Part shown: piece after piece, positions 21,445 to 36,071 of the stretch
How positions within the stretch are numbered: position 1 is the first letter of the stretch
How the letters are laid out: each line of letters begins with the position of its first letter
DNA from: Antilocapra americana
Lineage: Eukaryota; Chordata; Mammalia; Artiodactyla; Antilocapridae
Length of the DNA: 64,000 nt
NCBI GenBank assembly: GCA_007570785.1
Contig: ML664159.1
Location: 7,658,344-7,722,343, forward strand
Direction: 5' to 3'
The notes under the pieces: generated by a model
What the model was told of the DNA's origin: nothing
Seen by the model: only the letters and a program-made list of their open reading frames with translations
The model's database searches: none
Translations under genes and position numbers: made by a program

Positions 21445-24400
21445 CTATGGGGAAAATGATACTGCATGTTTCCCAGGCCATGTTAGAAATGGAGATGAAA
21501 CTTCCTCCTGGCTTTCTCTCTTTTTTGAGATGCTTATGGTGATTGGAACACAACCACCATGAGTGAGGAAGTCCAGGCTATATCCAGTGGCTACTTGTTT
21601 GTGCCCTGAAGGACAGCACCAGTTAAGACTTAAAAGTGCTCTAGCCAACAGCTAGTATATGAGCGAATGAGTCTACAGATGACTCTACCTCCAAGTTGAT
21701 GCTAAATAGAGCAGAGATGAGCCTTCACTGCCAAATCTAAGTAGCAAATTTATGAGCACAATGTAATCATTGTAAGCCACTGAAGAGATTAGTTCTGTCA
21801 GTTCAGGTGGTCTCTGATTACAATTCTGTTTTTTTTTTTTTTCCTAGAAATACGATTACCAGTAGAAGATAATATCCTGTCACTTTCAGGGACTGTGATG
21901 TTAAAGCTAGTATCAAATCATTTTTGAATTATCTTGTGATGTTCCTCTCCTCTGTGCACATTTAGCTTTGTGGCTAACTGTGGGACCTCTGGAGGAAGCC
22001 ATAAAGGAAGATTTACAACTGACACTTTTGAGGTCCTTATACCATACTGTAGTTATATACACGTTCTCCTTATGAAAGACATGCCAGGTCTGTGAACTGA
22101 TTCAAGTGAACTGTCCATCTACTTACGTCCTAAGAAACCAGCGATCAGACATCCATCATGAAAGATCCCTGTGGGCCAGATCATCCTGATCACCTTGCTA
22201 ATGCAGCTGTTTAATGTAACTGTTTATATCCCCTCTTCTGTTTCTAAGCCACTGCTTCTTTCCACCCAAGGGATTCAGCATCATCTTTGAAATAGAGGCC
22301 CATTTCAAAAGTACCACATCCACACACATTTCTGGCCAACAGAGAATAGCTATCTTCGTGCTTTTAAGATATATTGGTGCTCTGAGAGGCAATGCTACTC
22401 TCAATGATTTTGTGAAGGGCTTTTCTAATGGACTCTCTTAAGGGACATGCTTTGGAGTCCTTGGCAGTATCAGGGGAATGGATTTTAGGCTACCCATTAA
22501 AAACCACTTTGGTTTTTGTATCCTTTCAGGATGTTGGGTTCCTTAATATGCATTACTAAGGAATGGGTTCCTTCATCTGCATTATTAGTCTTAGTCTTCT
22601 TTGGTGCATTACACTTAGAATTCCTTGCCCTCTAACTTTATTTACTACCACAAATTCAGGTCAGCCAGCTTGGCAGATGTTTAGACCAATTTTCAGCTGT
22701 TTATGTAGATGCAATCTCTTCAAAATTTACCTGTAATGAGAATTTAGATTATTTTCAAGTAATTTCTGTTCCTTTTTAGTGTAATATCTGAATTTATATT
22801 CATATATATGTGTGTACATATATATACTCGAGGATTCAACTAATATAAATGAGGAAATTTTACATTTTTTGATGGGATAAAGTTTCACCACCTGAAGTTG
22901 AATATGTAAGATGCTCGCCCCCCCACCTCTGCCTCAGTTGAGGAAACAGAATTTAACTCTTGTCTTGGGTCTTTGGATATGAGGACCCAGGAGAATGGCT
23001 GCCTTTCACAAGGCAGGGGTCTAGTCTCGGGCATTGACAGGTGTTATATAGGGAAGGACTGCCCAGCAAAGGGGAGAGAAACCTACTTCCACTTGTGAAG
23101 GAGGCTTAGTTTGGGGAATTCAGAGTGCTCAGAGGCATTTGAATCCTCGTGTGTCTCTGTTTCAATTTTCAGCGTTCTACTCTTTCCCTATTAGTGGTCT
23201 GAATTTTACCAGAGAGAACTGGCAAGGACATCCATTCTGATGCTGTCATTTGACAGAATTTAATTATTTGCTTATCTCAGCCCTGTGATTGAATAGTGTA
23301 CATAAAGTGTAGTCATACTACTAGATGTGATTATGCTTCAAAGAGACTAGAGTTTTCTTAGTCTAGTCAGAAAATTCCTGGGTCTCTCACTATACTTTGA
23401 GCTGTGAATTGGGGGTTTTGAGTATATGGTACCCTTTTTGGTGATTCTTGAGTCTAATTAGGAGATAGTTGATTCTGTAGGGTTTGTTTTCTTTATGTCC
23501 TTCACACTGTTCTGTGGCAGTGGCTTCTCTGCTCTGCAGCTAGCCTGCAGTTAGTTCTTTATTCCCGGAAACCATAGGTGATAACCTAATTAAATGCTCA
23601 ATCCCTGTGTTTCATGAGCTGGACCTTTACTACCTCCAAACTCAACCTGTCCATATAACCAATCTCAGATTTCTGTTTTTTTAAGTACATGGTTTCTTCA
23701 GGCATGCCTGCAACTAATGTCGTATCTGTCAGCATTTTGGTTGGAAATAAAGAAAGCTGCTTAGCTTGTTTAAACAGAAAAGGAATTTGTTAAAATGCAT
23801 TAGGTAAATTATATAATCTTTGGGAATGCTATAGATGTAGGTTTTGAAGCCTACACAGCTTGAGAAAATGTACAAACAGTGCCCAGAGTTTTGCCTCAGC
23901 AAATAGACCACTGCTGTGGCCATTGGGAAACGGAGCTGCAGATTGCATTGTAGACATTAGGCATGAACAGCAGAAACCCTGTAATGCTGCTTCCTAAAGC
24001 CTGAATTTTCTCTCACTATTCTGAGCAGAAGACAGATTCCTCATCACAGTGGTATACTCATGTGGCTCATTTCCAAACTGAAATTTTTGGTGGCTGTTCC
24101 TGATTGGCCTAGATTAAGTCCCATGCCAGTGTCCTGTCTATAAAGGTGGCAGGGAAATGAGTTCTGGCTTCTAACTTTGTGAGAGGAAGGGGTTAATTGT
24201 CTAAGATTGATTTCCTGGGGGCTGGTATCCCAGAAATGGAGTTGACTTCATTCCTGGCAAATGATTTAGGAACTGAACATTGTTCCTCAAAACTGGCAAC
24301 AGCCCATTGCTTGAGGTAATCATCTTAGGGAGAGTGCTGAGGTATAGTGAGTCAGGTCTGCAAGCCTGGATAATTCTGTGGCCCCTAGGCTTGACCTTGA

Positions 24401-24575
24401 TTATGCCGGGGGATGGGGTGATGCCCCTGCTGGTGCTAGCTTAATGCCTATGGTCCAAGTAACAAGAACCTTCTTTGAAAGTTTGATGTTTATCCTTGCT
24501 AAATCCTAGTAAACTACCCTCAAATATAAAGAACAAGGGGAAATAGATTTCCTACTGTCTTTGTGAGTCTTACTA
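21445..24575. other. Unassigned sequence, 3.1 kb
   Basis: No intact gene. Repeat-like texture appears at 22,080-22,480 and at 23,730-24,300, which may be old LTR or DNA-transposon remnants I cannot name. There is an (A)T-rich/(TG) patch at 22,795-22,830 and a T15 run at about 21,830. Confidence 0.35.
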
Positions 24576-24582
24576 AAAAATT

Positions 24583-26010
24583 AGAAATATAGATCAATGG
24601 AACAAAAATAGAAAGCCCAGAGATAAATCCACGCACCTATGGACACCTTATATTTGACAAAGGAGGCAAGAATATACAGTGGAGAAAAGACAATCTCTTT
24701 AACATGTGGTGCTGGGAAAATTGGTCAACCACTTATAAAAGAATGAAACTAGAACACTTTCTAACACCATACACAAAAATAAACTCAATGGATTAAAGAT
24801 CTAAATGTAAGACCAGAAACTATAAAACTCCTAGAGGAAAACATAGGCAAAACACTCTCTGACATAAACCAAAGCAGAATCCTCTATGACCCACCTCCCA
24901 GAATATTGGAAATAAAAGCAAAAATAAATAAATGGGACCTAATTAAAATTAAAAGCTTCTGCACAACAAAGGAAGCTAAAACAAAAAAGCAAAGTGAAAA
25001 GGCAGCCTTCAGAATGGGAGAAAATAATAGCAAACGAAGCAACGGACAAACAATCTCAAAAATATACAAGCAGCTCCTGCAGCTCAATTCCAGAAAAATA
25101 AATGACCCAATCAAAAAGTGGGCCAAAGAACTAAACAGATATTTCTCCAAAGAAGACATAAAAATGGCTAACACATGAAAAGATGCTCAACATCACTCAT
25201 TATCAAAACCACAATGAGGTACCATTTCACACCAGTCAGAATGGCTGACATCCAAAAGTCTACAAGCAATAAATGCTGGAGAGGATGTGGAGAAAGGGGA
25301 AGTCTATTACACTGTTGGTGGGAATGCAGACTAGTATAGCCACTATGGAGAATAGTGTGGAGATTCCTTAAAAAAACTGGAAATAGACCTGCCACATGAC
25401 CCAGCATTCCCATTGCTGGGATTGAATTGAAAGAGACATGTGTATCCCATTGTTCATCACTGCACTGTTTACAATAGCCAGGACATGGAAGCAACCTCTA
25501 TGTCCATCAGCAGACGAATGAATAAGGAAGCTGTGGTACGTATACACAATGGAATATTACCCAGCCATTAAAAAGAATATATTTGAATCAGTTCTACTGA
25601 GGTGGACGAAACTGGGGCCTATTATCCAGAGTGAAGTAAGCCAGAAGGAAAAACAATACAGTATACTAACGCATATATATGGAATTTAGAAAGATGGTAA
25701 TGATACCTCTGTATTTGAGACAGCAAAAAGAGATGCAGATGTATAGAACAGTTTTTTGGACTCTATGGGAGAGGGTGAGGGTGGGATGACATGGGAGAAT
25801 GTCACTGAAACATGTAAATTATCATATGTGAAATGAATCGTGAACCAGGTTTGATGCATGATACAAGGTGCTCAGGGTTGGTGCACTGGGATGGCCCAGA
25901 GGGATGGAATCGGGAGGGAGGTGGGAGGGGGGTTCTGGAAGGGGAACACATGTATACCCATGGTGGACTCATGTCAATGTATGGCAAAACCAACACAATA
26001 ATGTAAAGAA
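24583..26010 (+). mobile_element. Ruminant L1, ORF2 C-terminus and 3' UTR
   Basis: 5'-truncated L1 overlapping the other copy in sequence. The frame at 24,906-25,178 holds the ORF2 C-terminal segment including '[20 protein letters not shown]'. Then come 'gctgtggtacgtatacacaa', 'ggggcctattatccagag', the G-rich run near 25,910 and an A-rich end. Frameshifts and stops prevent any full ORF2. No TSD could be assigned. Confidence 0.92.
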
Positions 26011-26049
26011 AAACGTCTTTCTTGAATTTGTTACAATTAAAAAAAAAAT

Positions 26050-27055
26050 GGTGTCCTAGAATTGATTTCTGATCATTTGCCTCTGGTTTCTGTACAGATT
26101 GACAAGGTTCATTACTGCTATAGAAAGATGATGAGCAGCCCCAGGCTTAATAACTTTCCACTGCAGATAAATAAGCCAATCTATAATTCAACTTTATTTC
26201 TTTATATTGAGATAAATGCTAATTTTAATTATAAATAGTTTTCTAGGGTTATGAGATTTTTATAAGTGGTTGTTAACTTGAGATTCTTGATCCCTCACAA
26301 CCTTTACTTCAAAATTTAGAAGATAAAAGGACAGAGAAAAAAATACACTAAAGATAGAAAATAATAAAGGTTCTCTGGTTCACATTCAATGTTGTTTAGC
26401 TTCCTTTTTGCAGGAGATGGATCAATCTGACATCAATCATTGTACAGAAATTTGTTGTAAGAACCTTGTCTATGGCTACTCAGCCTGAGAGAGACAGTGG
26501 CCATGTTGCACTGTCTCCTTTACAAAATGGAGTGACTCTGGCTATAGCACTATAGTCTGTTATTTTAACACTCTATGTGTCAGTCTACACGTATTTAGAC
26601 ATATTTGCCAGTCTAATTTGGTGTTTAAGCTTTTGTGATTTGCTGTGGTGAAGAAAAACAAAGAAGAAATAGAGATAGAAGCAGAAATGTTTGTGAGTGG
26701 TTCAAATGATGGATTTCTCAGTGGAGCAATTTGAACTGGCGACAGCGGGTTTTATGATAGTGTTCAAATACCCTCAATATTACCAGCTTGTGACTTAACA
26801 CTTTTAATTACTTAACACTTAGATATAGTTCATATTCATATGACTATAGTCTGAATGTTGATCGCCTGAAGTCTTGGCTTGTACTTGCATTCCCAAATAC
26901 TTACGGGGATTCCTGAAGTAAATACTACATTTGATACTATTAATAACATTTTTATGCTTTTAAAAATACTATTATTGAGATTGAATTTAATCCTAAAAAT
27001 ATGTGTAGTGTATTATTATATATAAAAATTTTAAATCACATTGTATTTTGCATAT
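26050..27055. other. Unassigned AT-rich sequence
   Basis: No gene or repeat recognised. Confidence 0.4.
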
Positions 27056-27059
27056 AATT

Positions 27060-27600
27060 TGAGGCTTTTATGGTCAGCATTATTTTTAAAAAGTATTTAT
27101 AATTTTATATATAAAATTTATTTTTTACAGATTTGTAATACGTCATGTTTTGGGATGCTACAAATGTATATCCATTCTTCAGTTGATGTAAGTTTAGATT
27201 GTTTCTGACTTTTAGTGTCAAAAAAACCTATGATCTTAAAAATGTGTGTCTTAGGCAAGTTTCTTTCTTGAATATATAGTAAATAATGGAATTGCTGGGT
27301 CTTCAGCCTAGTAATTGTCATTTTTTTTTCTAAGATGTTTGCACCAAAGTATGCTCGTATCAGAGTATGAGATAACCTCTCATCCTTTGTTTCACATTTT
27401 TCAAGACTAGATATAAAATTTTTTGCTCACCTGACTACTACTGAAGCTCAGCGTTTTCCATATGTCTTTTTGGTCATTTGAATTTCTTTTATAAATCACT
27501 TTGCATGAAAACTTTTTGTTGGGCTGTTGTCTTTGTGTTATGATTTGCATACATTCTTTATATTTTAATTTTGTTTCTGCTCATAAGACTTAGAGCCATC
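27060..27600 (-). repeat. Old L1 (L1M-like) fragment
   Basis: On + it shows the reversed L1 3' pattern: 'tatccattcttcagttgatg', 'ggaattgctgggtc', 'gagataacctctcatcc' and 'atgtctttttggtcatttga'. Highly diverged, with no open frame of interest. Confidence 0.55.
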
Positions 27601-27689
27601 TTTTCATAGTCTATAGTATGTCTTTGCACTGTTTAAAAAGTAGTAATGTCTAGTTTTAGAATTTTTACTGGATGGATTGCTTAAGAAAT

Positions 27690-29900
27690 CCATTTGCAAG
27701 ACTTCTGGTTTAATGGTAAGGGTCTAAAGTCAGCTTTTACTCATTCTCCTAAAAAATATGCAGAATATTGAGAAATAAATGTTTCTCTACTTCATTCAGT
27801 GAAACTAGAACGAAACTGAAACACAGACCAAAATATAGATCAAAATGGATCCAAATAGTGGTGAATATCAAGCCGAAGGTGCAAGAAGAGGAAGAGAGCA
27901 TATACCTGTGGTTACAAATAGAAGAAATATTTCAAAATCAAAGAAAATATGTCAAAATGAGGAGCCTATCACAAAATGGGATATCTAAAGCTCTCTTTGT
28001 AGTGGTGGGAATTGTACACAGAGATTAGGTTGGAAGTTTCCCTGTGACTGATTGTGACTGAAAAAGGAACAACAAAGACTGACTATAGTTTTTGGACATA
28101 GTCTGTCAGAGGGGATGAGTAGAGAAAGTACACTGTAGTCTGGGAAGAATTAAAGATTGAAAGAACATACACAAAACTGGGTCATAATGGAAATTTCAAT
28201 CAAAAGGAAAGTGGGATCTGCCCTACACCATGAATCATATACAGATAGCTTGAGAGGAAAAACTTGCCTCCTAAAATGGTGAGTTAAAAAAAAGATTTGT
28301 CACAGGATATAGTCAAAGGTAGAAGAAAAATGAGTAAAGAAACAGTAGCAACATTTGATGAATGAAAAGTATCACTCCACAGATATATACTACTACCAAG
28401 CTAATAGAAATTGTGGTCAAACACTTCTTAGTTAAACAATTGCATATATGAAATAGCTGAGTCTATGAAATGAGAGATTTAATTACATATGAAAGAAAGT
28501 GATGATGAGACAAAATAAAATATAAAATTTTAGTTGGCAGAAATCAAGTGAAAGAAAAGAAATAATAACAGAAATAGAAAAATTGGAAACAGTATATTTG
28601 GAAGAGAACTTAGAGGATAGGAATAAAAGGGTAAGAACAGTAGAAAACTAGGATAGAATTGAGATAGAAAATGATGGATATTGAAGATAAGGAAAGGGAA
28701 TCAGAAAACATGTTCCTCAAAGAAGAGAAATAAGGCGAAACAACCATTTACTAAAACTTTCTAGAAATAAATGATAATCTTAACTTATCACTTAGAAGGA
28801 CATGCTATGTCTCAGGAAACATTGATAAAATAATATCTACAATAGCAATTTAATAAGCAGCTGAGTACATAATTTTTATATAAAATTTATTTTTATATAG
28901 GCAAACAATTATTTGAAAAACAATATTGAAGAAAAGACTGTTTTACATTAATTTCATCAAAAGCAAACATAGTTAGGAATGTATTTAATGAGTGTGTAGG
29001 ATCTAGATGAAGACAATTTTTAAATTCTCTGGAAGGAGCCATAATGATAGAATTAACATAAAATAGGAACATACAAAATTATAAGGACTAGTTTTCCAGA
29101 GGTAATCTATATACTTTATGCAATCTGTAATCAAAGAAAATGAAAGACAACAAAACTATAACCAGCTAATAATAATGTTAATGTAAAAATATTCAAGATT
29201 TATAAGAAAGTACTAGAGATGAATAATGAGAGGGAACCAGGTCTGCTAGATGTTTATATAAAATTGGCTTATGAGTAGAGACAGATCAATGGTATCAAAT
29301 TAAATATATCAGAAGTAGAATCAAATACATACCACTATTTATTTCATAATTATAGTAACATTTCAAAACACCAGGGACAAAAGAGTGATGTCAGTACAAG
29401 TTTGGGAACAATTGATAGTCATCTGAAAAAAGTGCAAGTTGGATTCATACCTTATTACAGATTAAATCAATATGAATCCAAGATCAATGGCTAAAAACAA
29501 TTTTGGTTAACTTGACGAAGCTATGGGAATGTTAAGGAGTAATAAATAGATGAAGAAAATGTTTCTAAGTACCTCAATAAACTCAGAAAATATAAAAGTG
29601 ATAAATTAGACTACATAAAACATAAAAATTCAGCATAAAGAAGCCCCCATAAATCAAAACCAAAGAATAAACAGGAAAAATACTTCAAAATCATTTAACA
29701 AAATGATGAGTATGCCACTTTCTCAATAAATAAGCATCCCTGTGTATTGATAAGAAAATGACACCATAGAAAAATGAATAAATACAGAATTCCTAAAAAA
29801 TACAAAATATTCTTAAATGAAAAAGATGCTCAACATAATAAGAGACGCCATTGACATATAGCAAAGTGTTTGATAGTATTCAGTTGGTGAGAATGTGAGA
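27690..29900 (+). repeat. Old L1/HAL1-like LINE remnant
   Basis: A-rich plus strand with ORF-like texture typical of old LINEs. The end has 'gactacataaaacataaaaa', 'tcaataaataagcatccctg' and 'tgaaaaagatgctcaacata', similar to the ORF2 C-terminal region of ancient L1 or HAL1. The 86-aa frame at 27,768-28,028 is part of it. Ends and family are uncertain. Confidence 0.45.
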
Positions 29901-30109
29901 AAACAAACTCATATTATGCTTAAAGAAGTGTGAATTCCAATCCTACAGACTTTGTCTAAAGGGATAGTTAAAATATTTATCAAAAGTATCATAATTATAT
30001 ATCTGTATTCACCTGCATACAAAAAGATTGGCAACAGACTGAATCCTGTAAGTAGTAGAGTGGTTAAATACATGTAAATGTATCTATATAATAAAGTAGT
30101 GTGTAAGAA

Positions 30110-30700
30110 TTTTTTCATCTTTGAGGCAGAATTGACAAATAAAATTTTAAGATTTAGGGTATACATCACATTGATTTTATATGCATATACATTGTGAAAG
30201 GATTCCTCCATCTAATTAGCACAACCCTCTTTCTTATAAATTTGCTGAGAATATTTAAGTTCTATTCTTAGCCAATTTCAATTATGTAGTATTATCAGTG
30301 TTATCAACTTAGTCATTATGCTTTCCATTATATTGTCAAATCTTAATCATTTTACAGCTGAAAGTTTATACCATTTTACCAACCTCAACTTATTTCCCAA
30401 CTCCCAGCCTCTGACAACCACTTTCCTATTTTGCTTGTGAGTTTGACTATTTTTTAAGATTCCATTTATAAGTGATACCATGTAATATTAGTCTTTCTCT
30501 GACTTATTTCACTTAACAGAATACCCTCAAGTATCTCCATGTTGTTGAAAAAGGCACAGTTTCTTTCTCATGACTGAATAAGATTTCATTGTATATATAT
30601 ATTCCATATCTTTATTCATTGACGGATACTTAGGTTGCTTTCTGTATCTTCACTGCCATTTTGAGTGCTGTGTAGCTTTTAAAAACTGAGGAATAGATAC
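30110..30700 (-). repeat. Old L1 3' UTR fragment
   Basis: Reversed L1 3' UTR pattern on +: 'agcctctgacaaccactttc', 'gtgagtttgactattttt', 'tgacttatttcacttaacag' and 'atctccatgttgttg'. Confidence 0.7.
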
Positions 30701-30919
30701 AAAATAAGTAAAGTAATTCCTCATTTTTAAAAAAGGCTATCTGTAATTTAAAATAGCAGCAATAATCTAACACAAGATAAGTAAGTCTTAAAGAATAAAA
30801 CAGCAAAGATACTGATATTAAAATTTCACCCAGTTTGTTCATCACCTACCTATCACATCCCACACCCAGCATCTGTCAACCACAGATCTGTTCAGTGTAT
30901 CTATGAGTCAATGAATTTT

Positions 30920-31640
30920 TTTTCTTGATTTCACATATATTTGTCTTCTAGCTTCTTTCACTTAAGCATTAATGCTCTCAAAGTCCATCCATGTTGTTGC
31001 AAATGGCATGATTTCCTTCTTTTATATGGTAGAATAATATTCTGCTGTATGTATGTATGCATGTCCAGCATATTTTCCCTATATATTCACCCATCAATGG
31101 ATGTTCATTTCCATGTTTTGGCTATTGTAAATAATTCTGCAGTGAATCTGAGGTGCTTTAATCTTTTTCAAGTTGGTGTTTTCATTTTCTTTGAATAAAT
31201 ACTCAGAAGTGGAATTTCTCAGTCATATGATATTTATGCTTTTAATTTTGTGAGGAACTTTCATACTCTTTTCCATACTAGGTGCATCAATTCACATCCC
31301 CACCAACAATGTGCAAGGTTCCCCTTTTCACCACATCTTTCCCAAGCTTCGTTGTTCGTTGTCTTTTTGATAACAACCATAGGATGAGATGGCTGGATGG
31401 CATCATCGACTCGATGGTCATGGGTTTGGGTGGACTCGGTGGTTGGTGATGGACAGGGAGGCCTGGCTGCTGTGGTTCATGGGGTCGTAAAGAGTCAGAC
31501 ACGACTGAGCGACTGAACTGAACTGACTTTGACAGGTGGGAGGTGGCATCTCATTGTCATTTTGATTTGCATTTCTCTAATTCGTACTGTTGAACAGCCT
31601 TCTCATGTATTTGTGTTCTCTCAGGAAACATTTTAATGAT
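30920..31640 (-). repeat. Old L1 fragment split by BovB
   Basis: A second reversed L1 stretch: 'agtccatccatgttgttgca', 'gaataatattctgctgtatg', 'agaagtggaatttctcag', 'acatccccaccaacaatgtg'. After the BovB piece it resumes with 'ggtggcatctcattgtcatt' and 'ttgatttgcatttctctaat'. The resumed part continues the same L1 region, so the BovB landed inside it. Confidence 0.8.
31379..31526 (+). mobile_element. BovB 3'-end fragment
   Basis: The last 150 bp of BovB: 'ggatgagatggctggatggc', 'gtgatggacagggaggcctg', 'agagtcagacacgactgagc' and the terminal 'gactgaactgaactga'. Heavily 5'-truncated and inserted in an older L1. No convincing TSD. Confidence 0.9.
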
Positions 31641-31644
31641 AACT

Positions 31645-32120
31645 TCTCAGCTTTGGTCTTCTGGGACAAGGCAAGTCATAAAAATCTGAGTCCTCGAACT
31701 TAAACTATGGTTACTAATTCTCTTGGGGGTTTCTCTCTCCTCTCCCTTTCCCTCTGTCTTTTCTTCTATTTTCTTTTTCACTCTTTCTTCCTTTCTATTC
31801 TTCTTTTGTCCTTTCCCCCTCCACCTTCATTATTTCCTTTTTACTCGGAGCACCAACATAGAAACTGACGCCCCAACGTGGTAACGTCTTTCTCATCCTT
31901 TGCTTGATGATAAATTTTTTCTTCCTTAACCTTTCACTGAGTACGTAGCCCTTTGCATTCCTCACATAAAGTAACCATTATGATTCCCCACTTGCTTCTT
32001 TCCAAAGGCCGTAGATTTGGTCATCTTCTTTCTCTGCATTAGTTACACCCAAACCTTGCATTACTGCTAGAGGTCTAACTTTACTCTCGTTTTCAGCTTC
32101 TAGTTCAATTTGGTGACCCT
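31645..32120. other. Unassigned; pyrimidine tract 31,725-31,845
   Basis: The + strand is strongly C/T-rich at 31,725-31,845 ('ctctcctctccctttccctc' and onward). The rest is unrecognised. Confidence 0.5.
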
Positions 32121-32143
32121 GGGGACTTTCTTTTTTTTTTTTT

Positions 32144-32376
32144 AGAGCACCAGATTTGTGTTCCCTGTGTCATATGGCATATCTTTTTAAAATATATATG
32201 TATTTTATTGAAGTATAGTTGACTTACAGTGTTTCAGGTGCACAGCAAGGTGATTCAGTTATACAAATAAACATATACTATTTTTGAAATTATTTTCATC
32301 ATAGGTTATTACAAGATATTGACTATAGTTCCCAGTGCTATACAGTAAACCTTTGTTGCTTGTTGCCTATCTATTT
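32144..32376 (-). mobile_element. Probable L1 3'-transduced segment
   Basis: Lies between a T-rich block at about 32,377-32,402 (first L1 tail) and a T13 run at 32,131-32,143 (second tail). Most of it (32,185-32,372) is itself an older L1 3' end, on + 'tattgaagtatagttgactt' and 'caggtgcacagcaaggtgat'. The TSD GGGGACTTTCTTTT flanks this segment together with the adjacent L1, so both arrived in one event. Confidence 0.7.
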
Positions 32377-32379
32377 CTT

Positions 32380-32763
32380 TTTTTTTTCTTTTTCTTTTTT
32401 TAATTGTTTTTGCCATACAATGTCATGATATCACCATGGGTTTACATATGCTTCCCCTCCGGAACCCCACTCCCTCGTCCCTCCCCCCCGGGAAATCTCG
32501 CTGCACCAGTCCCGAGCATCAATCCTGGGCTGGCAATTGATTAGACACATGACAATTAACATGCTTCAATGCCCTTCTCCCATATCATCCCACCCTTACC
32601 CTCATCCACAAAGTCCACGAGTCTATTCTATACATCTGCGTTCCTTTTGTTGTCTCCCATGTTGGGTTCTCGTTACTGTCTTTCTAAATTCCATATATAT
32701 GCGTTAATATACTGTATTGTTGTTTTTGCTTCTGGCTTACTTCACTCTGGATAATGGGCTCCA
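32380..32763 (-). mobile_element. Ruminant L1 3' end, 5'-truncated, with 14-bp TSD
   Basis: Minus-strand L1 3' UTR and end of ORF2 ('catatcatcccacccttacc' and 'cttactgtcactc'-like sequence on +). Its 5' break at 32,763 ('ggctcca') directly meets the TSD copy at 32,764-32,777. The other TSD copy is at 32,121-32,134, beyond the extra 3' segment. The duplication ends in TTTT as L1 endonuclease sites do. Confidence 0.9.
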
Positions 32764-32971
32764 GGGGACTTTCTTTTCTCTTTCTGAGCTTCGCTTTTCA
32801 AAGCATGTTTATTACACCTTAGCCAGTGATTCCAGGTTTTTGATAGAGCGAGGTCTTAGGTTATCTAGTTTGCCAAACAGTGAAAAATAGTTGTCAACAT
32901 GGTATCTTTGAAGTGAGCTAATGATGTTAGCTTTGAGTCTAACACTCTAAAACATTTGTGTTGTCTTTTTA

Positions 32972-34590
<1,619 letters not shown>

Positions 34591-34599
34591 TAACAATAG

Positions 34600-34725
34600 C
34601 AAACTTATATTACACACACTAACTGTATGTGGGCATTGTTTGAAGTATTTTACATATGTTCACTTATTTAACACACATAACAGCTGCCCCATGAAGCAGA
34701 TATTATTAGAACTGAGAGACTTATA
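34600..34725 (-). repeat. MIR remnant
   Basis: Reversed MIR pattern on +: 'gaagtattttacatatgttc', 'acttatttaacac', 'gccccatgaagcagatatta'. Confidence 0.65.
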
Positions 34726-35031
34726 TTGTCTGTATCCACAGCCTAGCACTGTAACCACATTACATTCTTCCCTTTTCTCCTGTTGTAAAACACATTATCT
34801 ATTATTTATATGATTTAGACTTTACTGGATATAATGTATTGAATGGGTATAGCCAATTTGAATTCTCAGCCTATTTTTGGAGAAAACTTATATTTTTCCT
34901 CTAGCAAGTTCATGTTCAAACTTGTTATAAAATATCAACTTCCTTAATTCTTTAATGACATCCATATTTTCATTTTAACAAGAGCTTCATGAAACTGTTT
35001 CAGAACATGAATTTTAGCTTGGCCTATTTTT

Positions 35032-35168
35032 TTTGCTGCTGCTGCTGCTAAGTCACATCAGTTGCGTCCGACTCTGTGTGACTCCATAGACGGCAGCCCA
35101 CCAGGCACCCCCATCTCTGGGATTCTCCAGGCAAGAACACTGGAGTGGGTTGCCATTTCCTTCTCCAT
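35032..35168 (-). mobile_element. Bov-A-type SINE with (CAG)n end
   Basis: Starts on + with (GCT)5, then 'aagtcacatcagttgcgtcc', 'gggattctccaggcaagaac' and 'actggagtgggttgccattt'. It lacks a tRNA head, as in Bov-A units. The CAG repeat at the 3' end is usual for this family. Confidence 0.88.
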
Positions 35169-35315
35169 TTTTCTTGCTAAGTTTCTGCAAATTTCTTGGT
35201 TTATTTGGATTTTATAAATCCTGTTACTTATAAAATGTAGATGTAAGAATATATTTTAGATTTATGGACTTCGTATTATAGACTTAGAATGAATAGTAGA
35301 GATTATCTTGTGCAG

Positions 35316-35400
35316 CCGTTTATTTTTAATTAGATGAGGAAGCTGAGGCCCAGAGAAATGGACTCCGTACATAATAGAGCTGGAAACTGCTGTCTTCTGG
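35316..35400 (-). repeat. MIR fragment
   Basis: 'agatgaggaagctgaggccc' followed by 'agagaaatgg' is the reversed MIR core. Confidence 0.65.
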
Positions 35401-35609
35401 CTTTTAGCACAGTGGAGTCATCTTAAGCAGGTGTTAAATTCTCAATTTGGTTAGTAAGGAAAAAAAATAAAAAGCTATCTTTTAAAATCCCCATAGGAAG
35501 GAATGTATTATTGATTTCTGTTCTTTTAACATGGAAACACTTGGTTGTTTCTTTCGGGAAGTTCCAGTTTATTTAGTTGGCCAATGTTTCCCTTAGAATA
35601 TGCTATCTA

Positions 35610-35990
35610 TTCTTTTGTTAGAGTAAGCTATAACAAAGGGCCTGAAAATCTCAGTGGCTTATTGCAGTTGGTTTGATTTTGCTTGCATTATAGTCCAATG
35701 TTGGGTTGGTGGCTCTATACTATGTGATCTCTCAGATGACATAGATTGCTTCCATCTTGGTGTTGTATGATCTCACCATTTTGTGACTTCTAGGTCACTC
35801 TGGCATCATTTTGGCAGAATGAGAAGAAAGAGCACAGATCATTAATGAGGTGTCGGGGAGTTGGGCCCAGAGTTGGCCTTTATCCCTTCCATTCATGTTG
35901 CATTGTCCAGAGATCAGGCACATGGTTCTGCTTGCATGCAGTAGGATTTAGGTATTGTGGTCTTATCATATTTCCAGGACGACATTTAAA
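35610..35990 (+). repeat. Old interspersed repeat, possibly MaLR-like
   Basis: Opens with 'agagtaagctataacaaagg' and 'aatctcagtggcttattgca', similar in kind to the element near 9.0 kb. It continues in repeat-like sequence to about 35,990. The family is not certain. Confidence 0.35.
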
Positions 35991-36071
35991 TGATTTGGTA
36001 AATTTATAATGTTATATAAGCTAATGCTTACATTTACAGACCATACTGTACAAAAACTAATTGTATTTTGT

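Noticed and set aside
35037..35051. (GCT)5 as a CRISPR-like or coding repeat
   Set aside because: It is the usual (CAG)n end of a Bov-A SINE. No CRISPR-type repeat-spacer array exists in this window, as expected for a mammal.
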